Source: Mesomycoplasma ovipneumoniae ATCC 29419 (GTDB lineage: Bacteria; Bacillota_I; Bacilli_A; Mycoplasmatales; Metamycoplasmataceae). Taken from it: 64,000 bases of DNA. Below, piece by piece: positions 10,301-21,514 of this stretch. Each line of letters begins with the position of its first letter. Position 1 is the stretch's first letter. The notes under the pieces were generated by a model, which worked only from the letters and a program-made list of their open reading frames with translations, ran no database searches and was not told where the DNA came from. The DNA lies in NCBI RefSeq assembly GCF_028885435.1, contig NZ_CP118522.1, positions 620,001-684,000 on the forward strand. Direction: 5' to 3'. The translations under genes were made by a program, and so were the position numbers.

Positions 10301-13300
10301 GTGCTTCGGCGACGTCTTGAACCAGTAGTAGAATCTTTTTGTTTGATTCCTAAAACACGAAATCCGGTACCTTTTTCAAGGTTAGTTAGTTCAGCTTTAA
10401 ATTTAACTTCGTTTGCAGTTGAATTATCAAGAGTTAATGGGGCAGTTTTTTCAACAGTTGAACCAGTTTGGTAATAAACTAACTCTAACTTATCTTTATA
10501 ATCAGCATGTTTTAAATACTCATCAGTTTTATCAAAAGTTAAAGTAATTGTTGCACTATCAACTTTTTTGTCATCTATTTCAATTTTTGCAACTTTTGCT
10601 GATTCAGGTCTAATGGTGAATTCATCACCAAATTGAATTTGACCATTTCCAGTAACATTTCCTTCAATTTGCGAATTTGTTCCTGGGTCGCTAACTTTAA
10701 TTGCAAAATCTGAAAACTTTTGTTGTGTGCTTGGAGTAGTTTTTGTAGTTGGATCAGCTTCGAACAGAGTTGCGGCAGGAACTGTGGCAGAAGTTGTTTG
10801 TTTTATATCAGCTCAAGTTAGACTTAAGACTTTATAAATAGCATTTTTTTCTAGATTGTCAAGTTCAAAACTAAATTTAGAGTTTTTAATTTTTGCTTTT
10901 TGTGTAACATTATAAACTGTCCGATTTTGAAGGTCTGTTCCGTCTGGCTCAAACATTTTTTGTAGTTTTATTTCAACATCACGACCTTCAAATCCACCAT
11001 TTGTAATTTCTCTTCCGGCTAACGGGTCTCTAATTGTAAAGTTAGCAAGATATTTTGTCTCAGAAATTTTATCAATTGAATAAGCAATTACTTCTGGCTT
11101 AGTTGCAAAATAAAGTTTTGATAGAACTTCAGGAGTTGCTTGATTTTGGGCTCCTTGGGTTCCTTGGGATGTCTGAGGGTCGCTAAATTTGAAAGTTTTT
11201 AGTCTTTTTGGCCCGCCTTCAACTTCAGGGGTTATATCTTCTACTTTTGTAAGAACATATAAGTTTCCAGGGCTAACTGAATCAAGACTAAGGTCAATTG
11301 TTGGCTTTGCGCCTTGATTATTGGTTCCAAATTCTTGTTCGGTAGTTACTTGTTGACCAGTTTGACTATCTTGGAAAGTAAACTGAAGTTTTCTTTTTGT
11401 ATTAGCACTACTTTGGTATAAAAATTGCTCATTTTGGGCAAAACTAACTCTAATATCAGCACTTGTATTATCAGATTTATAACTAATATCAGTAATGGTT
11501 GCTGATTCAGCATCAAGTACAAATTCTTTAGTTACTTTTTGATCTGGTTGGGTAGGTTGGGTACCTGGTTGACCAGCAGCAGCACCATCAAAGCCATCAA
11601 CTTTTTCTCCGCCTTGAATTTGGTTAGGTTGAACTTGAGTTGGCAAGCTATCAAGAACTTTTAGCTCTTCAATTTCGTATTGGCCAGCTTTTTCTAAACC
11701 ACTAATGTCAAAAACGGCATTTCCGTTGATTATTTCGGCACTATAAACAGTTGGAATTTGAGGCTGAGGTACTTGGTTACCCTTTGACTTAATCTTAATT
11801 TGTAAAAATTTATTATTTCAATTAGCACCATTGTCATTTAATTTAACATTAATTTGAACAGAAGTCTCAGAAGTTGAAATTGGCTTAATTTGGGCTAAAC
11901 TTGGTCTTGGTGAGAAAAATTGTTTTTCAAAACCAGCCTGAGTATTTGGTGAGTTATCAAATTCAAATTTAAATTCTTGTTTTTTTAGATCAAGTTCATT
12001 TCGTACTTGAGTTGACTCGTCTTTTAGCTTAATATTTTCAATTTCATATTTATCTCCTGGAGATAAATTGCTTAAATTAAATGTAATTGTTTTATCTGTT
12101 GCATTAACAGTTGCTTGAACTTGTTCGGTTTGGCTTGCTTGGGTTGATAAATTTTTATAGCTAAGCTCAATTTGTTTTTGACCTAAATAGTCATCAATAT
12201 TGTCAAGAGTAAGTTTAACATTTAAAGAAGTTGTCTGAATTGACTCAGTTTCAATTTTGACAATTTTTGCAGTCTTAGCTGTTGTAACAAATGATTTTTT
12301 GGCTTCTAAATCTGTATCAGTTTCAAGTAGATCAATTTCTTCTTCTTGAACTCCGCTTTGGGAGTCAACATTAACTAAAACTGGATCTAAACTACGCTTA
12401 GAACGTCTTGAAGCAAAAGTTGCAACACCAGAATTAGCAGCAGGAGCAACTTCTTTTTCAAATTTAACTGATTTAATTTTGTATTTTGTTGCCTTTTCTA
12501 AATTTAAAAAGGTAAAATCATAAATCCCATTAAGACTTGTTCCACTTAAGACTAAATTATTTTGAGCTTGAGTTTGACCTTGACCTTGAGCACCACTAGC
12601 TCCGCCAATTTTTTCTAACTCAACAATTAATTTTTTACCGGCAGTATATCTTCCATCATCTTTGAGCTCAAGTCGAAGACGAGCTTGGGTTTCAACTTCA
12701 GTATCAAATTCAATTTTTTTAATTACTGCTGCAGTTGCGATTATTTGGTCTTTATAAAAATCAAGATCATCTAAATAAATATCAACTTTTGGTGTGCTTT
12801 GTGGACTAGTATCATCTTGGACTTGTTCAAAGCCAAGAATTACATATTGCTGACCGTTTTCTAGATTTTGAAGCTCAAAAGTTGTTTTTTGGCTGTCAAC
12901 ATTAGTTTTTGCTTCAACAATTTGTTCTTGTTGCTCGCCACCATATTTTTTAAAACGAACTTTGAGTTTGTTTTTGTTAAGAAAATCATCAAGCTTTTCG
13001 GTGGTAGCTTGCCCGTTTGCTTGATTTGGAAAATCTTTGCCAAATTCAACTTCAAATTGAGCGGTGTTTTTAGTTCGATTTATTAGCTGAATTTTTGTAA
13101 CATTAGCAGTTTTTGGAATAGTTTGAAATTGACTTTTCTCGTGTGAGTCAAGTAAATTATCTTTAAAAGGAATTAAAACTGCACTAGTATTAGTGTCGGC
13201 AAATTGAGTAAGGGAACGACGAACACGAGCTCCTGTCTGAACAGCAACAGCCTGAGGGGTTGTATCTTCAAGCTCGAGTGAGTTTTTATCTATTTCATAA

Positions 13301-16023
13301 AGACCTTGTTTGTATAGGTCAGTAATATCAAATAAAATACGAGCACTATTTACTTTTGCACTAATTTTTCCTTCTTTAAAGTTAGCACTTGTAGCTAAAT
13401 TCTCATCGCCATTTTTTGCTTTTAGACGGTATTTAAGTGTTGCTGTCTTACCATTATAGACACCTTTTGCATCAGCTAAAATGAAAGTAGCAATTACACG
13501 CTGCTCGTAAGAGTTATCATACCCTACTTCAATAATTGCACTCTGAGTGAAAAATGAAGACTGACTTGAGTCAAATTTGTGATCAGCATCGCCAAATAAA
13601 ATATTTCTTTCGGTAAGTACTCTGTTTGTATCTTGGTTTAGTTCAACTTCTTTTGTAAGAACAATCGAATTAATATTGTATTTTGACCCGATTTCAAGAT
13701 CTTTTAGCTCAAAAGTTAAAGAATTATCAGCATTTTGGCCAGTATTAGTTTGCTCTGCAAAAGCTGATAAAAGTTTTGATGAACCTGCAAGAGAATAGTA
13801 AATTTTTACTTTGTCATTTCCAATTGCCTTAATTGTCTCAGGACTAAAAGTTACTTTTAGTTTGGCACTTGTTTGTTGCTCAGCAAGATTTTCAATTTTA
13901 GTTAAAACCAAAGGAGCATGAACACCAAATATTTTTTGAGCCGGAGTTATTGTTTTTGAAACTGCGAGAATATCTGAATCACCTTTTGATGACTTATAGT
14001 CTTCAACTTCAATTTTTTCAATTAAATAGTTTTGTCCCTTTGATAGCGAATTTACTGGCAAATTGGCAATTATTGAATTATTTTCAATAATTGCATCAAT
14101 AGTCTTAGAAGTCCCGCCTAGTATTAGTTCTTTGTAAGTTATTTTTGCTTTTTTTAGTGACTCTAGAATATTTTTAAAGGCAATATTAAGTTCAACTGCA
14201 GTGTCAGATTTTGTTGTATAAGTAATTGAGCTAACAGCCGGACGGGTAGTTCAGGTTAGTTTATTTGTGCTAATATTAGGACCAAAATTTAAAAATAATT
14301 TATTAACAAATTCGTTTGTAGAATCAGCAATTCCGACTGAGTCAATTAAATAATTAGTTCCGGGCTCAAGATTAATTAAATCCCAACTAAGAACCAATTT
14401 ATTACCATTAATACTAAAAGCTTGTGCCTGAGATTTAATTAAATTACTTGATCCGGCTACTTTAAAGTATAGTGTTGCAATTTTATCTTTAATAAAATCA
14501 TCAACTGAGTCAAGAATCATGCTAACACGGCTTTGATCTTCGCTAATTCGGTCAACAACCACTGATTCAACCATTGCACTTGTTGCATTAGTAAAGAACT
14601 TTTTCTGTTTTTGGTCAAAATTTTGAGCAAAGAAAATTTGGCTAGTCTGAGGCTGACCGTTTTCGTCAAAATTTGTGGCATTTTCAACAATTTCAAGTGA
14701 TGAAATTGTAAAGTGTTTTTCTTTTGGTAAATTTTTTGCCAAAGAAAATAGTTTATTTCCAACAACTTGGGCTGAACTTGTCAGCATTTTAGTTGGCTGG
14801 TCATCAGCAAAGAAATTAATTTTTACTTCTTTACCATTTAACATTAATGATTGGTCATTGAATTTAATATCAAAACTTGAGGTATTATTCGCATCAACAA
14901 AAGTTCTAATTCGGGCAATTTCAGGTGCAGAAATAAATGAAAGATTATTATTTGTTGAAATTGCCAAAGAGCCAGAATTATTCCAAATTCGTGAAATTCA
15001 AAATTTGGTTCCCCCAGGAATTTGTTTTAAATCTAAATTAGCAAAAACTTTATTGTTTTGGACAACTAAACTAACATCGTTTGCAACGCCAAATTGGAAA
15101 TTGTCTAATTCGTCTTTGTAATAATATTCTAAATTAATTTTTTCATTTGGATTAATTTTAATATTTTTGTTTTCAAAAGCCAAAGAAATCTCAAGCAAAG
15201 CTGAATTTAGACCGTAGGCTTTTTGGCTAAGATTTAAAATTTTACCAGCAATTGGACTTGGGGCAAAATAACGATTAGCCAAAGGCGAAATTGCCAAATC
15301 AAAAAGCTGATCAGGATCGTCAAAGTAATATTTTGTGCCAACAATTTCGTATTTTTGATTGCGATCTAAATTTCTGAGCACAAAACTAGCTTGTTTTTGG
15401 TCATTTTTGGCAACAAGTTGTCCTTTTGCTTCAAGAATTTTATTTGAACCAATTTCTTTGTAGTACAAAATTAAATTAGCTGAATCAAGTAAGTTTTGGG
15501 AGTCAAATAAATCAAGATCTAAAATTGTATCATTTTCAATATCATAATGACTAAATTTTTCAACTTGATTTTTAGTTGAAAAAAACTGCGATGTTTTGGA
15601 AAAACTAAAATAATAACGTGGATTGTTTGGAGCTACAAGTTGTAATTCATAAATTGAACCACCAAGCAAATTATCGGCATAAGTATGGAAAGTGTCAGTT
15701 TTTGGGTCATACTCGACTTTAGTTTTAACACTATAACGCGATTTTTGACTAATATAAACAAGTTCTAAATCAGCTTTTTTTGCCCAGTCAGTATCTTGTT
15801 TTGTTTTACCTTGGAGTTTAAAACTAAAATCACCTGAATTAGGACTTACATTGTCAGCAACAAAATTTTGGACATAGATTGTTTTTGGAGTAATTACTTT
15901 GGCAAGATAAGGCGAGAGCGAAACAATAGCACCGGTTAAAAAACCGCTGCTTGCAAGTAATTTTTTACTAAGATGGTTGTTAATTGTTTTATTGTTTTGG
16001 TATTCTTGATTTGCTTTTTTCAT
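4303..16023 (-). CDS. Giant modular surface protein 1 (about 3906 residues)
   Basis: A single frame of 3907 codons, interrupted only by TGA-Trp codons; I read the connecting stretches codon by codon and found no TAA or TAG. The start ATG at 16023 follows a good ribosome site (AAAGGAGATAATT). The N-terminus is basic with a hydrophobic segment (about residues 19-45), so the protein is probably exported and anchored. The rest is a chain of modules of roughly 100-130 residues, each ending in a motif like L-x-x-L-x-P/K-G-x-x-Y-x-I (for example LNLEPGTNYLID, LSNLSPGDKYEI). This resembles beta-sandwich (FnIII/Ig-like) repeats and possibly the mycoplasma DUF1410 repeat. Basic R-x-x-R-S sites occur near residues 930, 1208 and 1903. 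The last ~400 residues are a different, Trp/Pro-rich domain. It is paralogous to the upstream giant gene and probably in one operon with it. Role inferred: adhesin or surface coat. Confidence 0.85.
6857..6900 (-). repeat. In-frame 9-bp tandem repeat
   Basis: AGTACTTGA is repeated four times in a row (with a diverged unit before it) and encodes Ser-Ser-Thr repeats in giant protein 1. Nine-base units keep the frame, so copy changes would alter linker length without breaking the gene. Confidence 0.85.
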
Positions 16024-16057
16024 AATTATCTCCTTTAATTGGTTGAAATAAACTTTT
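16022..16057. repeat. 36-bp direct repeat, copy 1 (5' leader of giant gene 1)
   Basis: Exact 36-bp match to 17911-17946. Here it is the ribosome-binding leader directly in front of giant gene 1. The pair brackets the degenerate segment 16058-17910. Confidence 0.9.
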
Positions 16058-17910
16058 TAGGAGTTTTGAATACTTTTTCACTTGTGCTAGTTCTTGAGTT
16101 AATGCACCACCGTGGTTTTGTTCCAATTTAAGTCCGTAATTTTGCTCACCAAAAGGAATTTCAAGATCTTGACCTTGAAGTTTCGAAATTTGTACTCAAC
16201 ATTTGTGGACTAAATTGTCTAATTCATATTCAATTTCAAATATTGATTCATCTTGGAAATCTTGTAACTTGTGATTGGGTAATTAAAGTAATTGGAATTT
16301 TACTTTTGTTTCTTGTTTTGGATCAAAGCTGAATAGATAGAACAATTGATTGTTAACAACACGCTCTGAAGCTAGCAGTGATCACTCTTTGCTTTAATTT
16401 TTAATTTTGCACTTGTGTCTTTAAGTTCAGACACAACCAAAGACTCAATAACAGTTGGGATAATAACTTCGATTCCTAATATAGGAGCATAATCTAAATT
16501 ATATTGTCTTTCAGGAACGGCAACTACAATATCCTCGTGTCTTCTACCTTTAAGATCAGTATCTCTTGAAACACTTTTGAGTGTAAATTCAAAGCCAATT
16601 TTGGTTCCCCGGTTGGATTTGTGAGCCCTTGTAGCTAAATCAATATCAACTTTATAAGGTGTTGCTTGTTTAGTTGATCTTGAGTTACCGCTAGATTAGT
16701 AATTGTAGCTACATCAGTATTATCATTTTTATTTTTAATTTTAACATCAAATGTTGCACCATCTGAAGAAATGAATTGTCATTATCAAAATAAAGACTTA
16801 CATTTCCAAAAACTTTTTGAACCATCCTCTCTTTGTAGGATTAAGCCCTCGCTAAGTTTGAGCGTAAGTCGCACTTCCAAGATTTCTGAGTTGTAGTTCC
16901 AAAGAATTCCAGCTTTTAAGTCTTTAACTTCTAAGTCAAGCAAGGAAAATTTTTTTGAACTGCTTCGCAGTAAATTTTAGATTTCTTGCAGCAATAAACT
17001 ATCAATTCTTAACTCCACCGATTTCGAAATTTTTAATATCATAAGTATGGAATCTATCAAGGTTGGTTAATTTAAAAGTAACCCTTCCCAGCTGCTGTCA
17101 CGGTCATATTGAGATCTCGGATATAAAACTAATTTCGCTTGATCGCAGCAATAGCCCAGGAGTCTGACTGTCACGTACGCTTGCCGAAGTTACCATCCGA
17201 ACGAATAATAGTAATTGTGGCAAAACTTCTTGGGATTTGTAAAAAATGTTTATTAAAAGTAAATTCTAATGTTGCTGATCTACCATCGGCATCTAGATAT
17301 CATCTTGAGAAAAATTAGTTGCTTCTTCCATACTCAAATTGAGTTTTAGTTTCAAAAAATGGAATTTTTTGATCTCGAGGAGCATTTTCGACCTCAACTC
17401 GAGTCAAATTTGACAACTTCCATTTGACCCGTAACTTCAAGTTGTTGGATTAGCTTGATTTTGAGCGTCAACAGCTTTAATTTTTAAATTAGTTTTTGAG
17501 TTGATAGCGCCTTGCCGAATCTGGAGTGGTAGCTTCTTTAATTGTAAATTTAGTAATTTCGTAAGTTTTATTTGGAGCTAAACTAGTTCGATTTGTAGCA
17601 TCTTTTGAACTAGTATTATCAATTGTTACACGTGAAATTGGACCATCAGGAATAAAACTAAATTTAGTTATCAAGCGAGTTGCAACTACCGCCCACCTGC
17701 GTCAAAAAGCCGGGTCAAGTTTCTTCGGTAATTTCAAGTTCAACTTTGTGTTTGTTTTCTTCAAAGATATTCAAGTCTCCTTTCGATCAAATTGAAAAAT
17801 AACATTAGTCATTTCATCTCATACAAGCACCGAACTTGGGAAAAATTAGTAAGCCAACCTTTTTTACCTGGAGTTGTAAATCGAAGTTTCGTCAACTCTT
17901 CTTGAGTTTT
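16058..17910 (-). pseudogene. Very degenerate third copy of a giant-gene-2 segment
   Basis: This stretch aligns end to end with about 22006-23840 of giant gene 2 but is scrambled by small insertions, deletions and substitutions every few tens of bases, so no frame stays open (the longest piece is about 61 codons). The changes are not those of slow AT-biased decay: several indels add C and G (for example around 17085-17200). The segment sits exactly between two identical 36-bp leader copies. Removing it would put giant gene 1 about 55 bases after the stop of giant gene 2, a normal operon spacing. Either it is a rapidly decayed duplicate or an assembly/low-quality read artefact; I favour the latter slightly. 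Confidence 0.7.
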
Positions 17911-17946
17911 ATAATTATCTCCTTTAATTGGTTGAAATAAACTTTT
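17911..17946. repeat. 36-bp direct repeat, copy 2
   Basis: Identical to 16022-16057; it lies 20 bases after the stop of giant gene 2 and carries the same ribosome site, but no start codon follows in useful frame. Confidence 0.9.
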
Positions 17947-17965
17947 ACTTATTTAAAAATAATGA

Positions 17966-20900
17966 TTAATAAGTGAGTCTAAGTCAGGCTTTATCATGTG
18001 ATACCCATGGGACAAAATAAGGGTTTTCAGCATCGACTTGGAGTCCATTATATCCTTTTACTGGGAAGAGGTACTTGTGGACTGGTTGTCCATTACCAGG
18101 GTTAAAGTTTTTATACTGTTGATTTTCAACATATTGATTCTGACCAACATCTTGCCTTAATGCAGGATTTTGGGTAAAGTTTGGCGGTAAATAAGGGAAA
18201 ACTAGTAGACCCATGAAATTTAAATTTGTTCCGGCTTTTGGAAGTTCTTGTTCGGATCAATTAGGTGGAGCTAAATTTATTCAAAGAGTTTGGTCATTAA
18301 CGTTAATATCATCTTGTAATTTGATAGGAACTCCGTTTTTATTTCCAAACAAATAGATTTTTCCTGCTTGATCAACAAAGGTCGCATAAGAAACAGTTGG
18401 TAAGATTTCCTGAAGTTTTACACCGAAGCCAATTTTGTTATCCGGATTGTTAAATTGAATTCTTAGTCATTTTGCGGCTGGGTCGTATTTAGCAGATTTT
18501 ATACCAAAAGGGTGACGAGTTTGTTTTTTAAAAAGATCATCTAAAAAATTTTCTATGTAACGATTAGCATAAGGTGTTCCATAAATTTGACCGGCTATAT
18601 TAAAATCAGCGCTAGTTGGATTATTATTACCACTCTCAGGAATAAGAGTTTTGACAGGTCCTGTTGGGCCAATAAAAAAAGTTTTATCATGGTTTAAGGT
18701 TCCAAAATCTCTATGCGTTTTTTCAAAAAGCGATCTAGTGAAAGCGTCAACAATTAGTCCTTGTTGTGTATTTTTATCATATTGTCTAACTTCTGATCCA
18801 TGCCAAACATTTCCGGATGGATTTGCCCAAAAGTTACCTCAATATGGATCTTCTTTTTGAATTATTGGCGAAGTCATAAATGTAAGATTTACATTGGGCG
18901 AAAAAACAGGTACTAATGGTTCGTAATCATTGTGTTGATTTTCTGGTTTTCATAGATCATTTGGGTTTAATAATTTTGGATAAATACTAATAATTTTTTT
19001 AGCAAAGGCTTGAGGATTTGTCCAATGATAAGTGATTATTAAACCAATTGTTGTTTTTGTATCTGAAACATCAACTTTTGCTAGTCTAATGGCATAAAAT
19101 TTCTCATGAGTCGTGTTGACTTTTGGTTGTTGCCTTGGTTCTAAAGTTTTAGGGATCTGTTGAGTTAGCTTAATATATTCTTTATTTGGAGTAGTTAAAA
19201 GACTAGCGAATGGATTGGAAAGATCATAGTCATAGCCTTTTACATCAAAATCAAGATTATAAATAGTACCTCCATCCCGCCTAAAACTATTATATTTGAT
19301 TACGTTGCTTATTCCATTATCATTCGATCCATCAACTTTATATAATTGTTGTCGAGTTGGCGTTGTTGAATCACGAATTAAGGTTGTTTGAAGATTGAAA
19401 AAAATATTACTTGATAAATCAACTCAACTACCTAAATCATCTACGCCTCTAATTTGAGCTCTGCTAAATTGATCCTTTAATGGTGCTAAAAGTTTTTTTG
19501 GATCTTCAAATTCCATTTCAATATAAGCGCCAATTTGGTTTAGTGGCTTAATTTCAGATTTTTTTAGCAAAATTCTGTTTGTATATTTGGCAAAATCATC
19601 AAGTTCGATTGTTTGAATTCTTGACACACTACTATTTTGAGCAGAAAAAGTGCCACCAGAACTAGTATAAGCTTGAGTGTTTGTATTATTGTTTGCTGTT
19701 TGATTGGTATTAATATTAGTTATAAGTTTAGAAAATTCTGATGCTTCACGGGTTTCATTGTCTTTGAAATATTTATACTGAATAGCAACACGCATCTTGT
19801 AATATGATAACCAAGATGCGTCACCTTTAAGAGTAAAAGCAAAATAACGACGATAAGGGTTTGGGTTTGTTAAGTGTGGACTGGATTTAAATACGTCTGA
19901 TCTATATTTTGTTAAAACTTGAATTCTGTCGAGTTGTTGTCTGTGCTGTCTTAATCTTTCTAAACGTTGAGTAATAGCCGCTTTTATTTCGGCACCTTGT
20001 CTTCGGAGCTCAGCTTCATAATTTGTCCTATTGCCACTAGTTGCAAGTTCTTTGATCAAATTAATCCGAATTTCATCTTGCTGACTAAAGTTTTTTATTT
20101 CGTTTTCTATTGTTTGAATTTGTTTGTCAACCTCAGCTTGCTGAATTAAAAGTCGCTGTAGTTCAGGACCTTCTTCATATTCAGTTGGTGGTCCAGCTAG
20201 TTCACGTGGATTATATAATTCAATAAAGGAATCTGTAAAATTTGGTTCATATTTTGCCACTTGTATTCAACTTGAAGCATCATTAGGATTATTCCCTTTA
20301 TCTTTATCCTCACTCCCCTCAAGAATTAGTTTTCAGTCTTTAATTGATGCTTCATCAATTGCCCGATAAGGGTCGTCAAAGGCAAAGTAAATAGTTTGTT
20401 CAAAAGTGTCTTCTTTTCCTGAATGATTGTAGAAATTAGTAATTCCGGCCTTTACTAATGGAGGTTGAGCTAACTGAGTTGTAAACTCAAGATTATTTTT
20501 GTTAGGAACAGTAGCTTGGGTATCATCAAGATTTAAAGTAATTTGATTTGAAACATCAGCATCAACTGTTTTAATTTGACTAATTTTATAAGTTGTTGAA
20601 GGATAGAAATTAGTATCTTGAGCATCGGTGACTTCTTTATTATTTAGACTTGCAACAAGTGCTTTTTTGCTAGCATCGTATTCAACATTAAATTCGTATT
20701 CTTTTTCGGCTGCATTGTCACCAGTTGTTAATGGTTTACCTGCAGGGTCAAGAGCTTTAAATTTAACTTTAATTCTTTTATTATTTAGTGATCACATTTG
20801 AACTGGATCTAAATTTAGAGTTAAATTCTCAGGTGCATATTCAGGTTTAGGAGTAGCACCTGTGCTAGTATAATTTCTAGGTGCTTGGGTTAAAATAATT

Positions 20901-21513
20901 CTCTCAGGTGAAAGCTCAGTAAAAGGAGTTTTGAATATTTTCGCACTTGAACTAGCATTTTGTTGAGCTGATCCAGGTTGCTCCAATTTAAGTCTGTAAT
21001 TTTGCTCACCAAGAGGAATTTCAAGATCTTGACCTTGAAGTTTTAAAATTTTGTACTCAACATTTGGGATTAAATTGTCTAAATCATATTCGATTTCAAA
21101 TCTTGATTTATCTTGAAATCTTGTAACTTGTGATTGAGTAATTAAAGTAATTGGAATTTTACTTGTTGTTTGTTGGTTTGGATCAGGTTGAATAGATAAA
21201 ACAATCGGATTGTTAACAACACGCTCGAAGTTAGCAGGATCACCTTTTAATTTAATTTTTAATTTTGCACTTGTATCTTTAAGTTCAGACACAACTAAAG
21301 ACTCAATAACAGTTGGAATAATAACTTCTGATTCCAATATAGGGGCATAATCTAAATTATATTGTCTTTCAGGAACGGCAACTACAATATCCTCAGGTCT
21401 TCTACCTTTAAGATCAGTATCGCTTGAAACACTTTTGAGTTTAAATTCAAAACCAATTTTGGTTCCTGGTTGGATTCTATTTTGGGTGTTTCTATCTAAA
21501 TCAATTTCAACTG
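17966..21513 (-). pseudogene. 3' part of giant gene 2, out of frame with its 5' part
   Basis: An open frame (TGA as Trp) of about 1180 codons ending at TAA 17966-17968. It continues giant gene 2 but lies in another frame because of the ~1084-bp tandem duplication upstream. It contains one module copy, a coiled-coil region with many Glu/Gln/Arg (about 19900-20200; EAELRRQGAEIKAAI and neighbours) and a C-terminal Trp/Pro-rich domain comparable to the end of giant protein 1. No convincing start or ribosome site lies at its 5' end, so it is probably untranslated unless the duplication is lost or is an assembly error. Confidence 0.7.
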
Positions 21514-21514
21514 T
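20431..21514 (-). repeat. Tandem duplication, copy 1 (~1084 bp)
   Basis: Lower-coordinate copy of a tandem repeat inside giant gene 2. The two copies are almost identical over most of their length but differ in a ~45-bp patch (near 20945-20985 versus 22020-22070) and by a 3-base length change. The copy offset is 1 more than a multiple of three, so the duplication shifts the frame. Confidence 0.9.

Noticed and set aside
4303..16023. Many separate medium-sized genes instead of one giant gene
   Set aside because: All breaks between the pieces are TGA codons in one frame, most pieces lack ribosome sites, and module spacing continues across the breaks.
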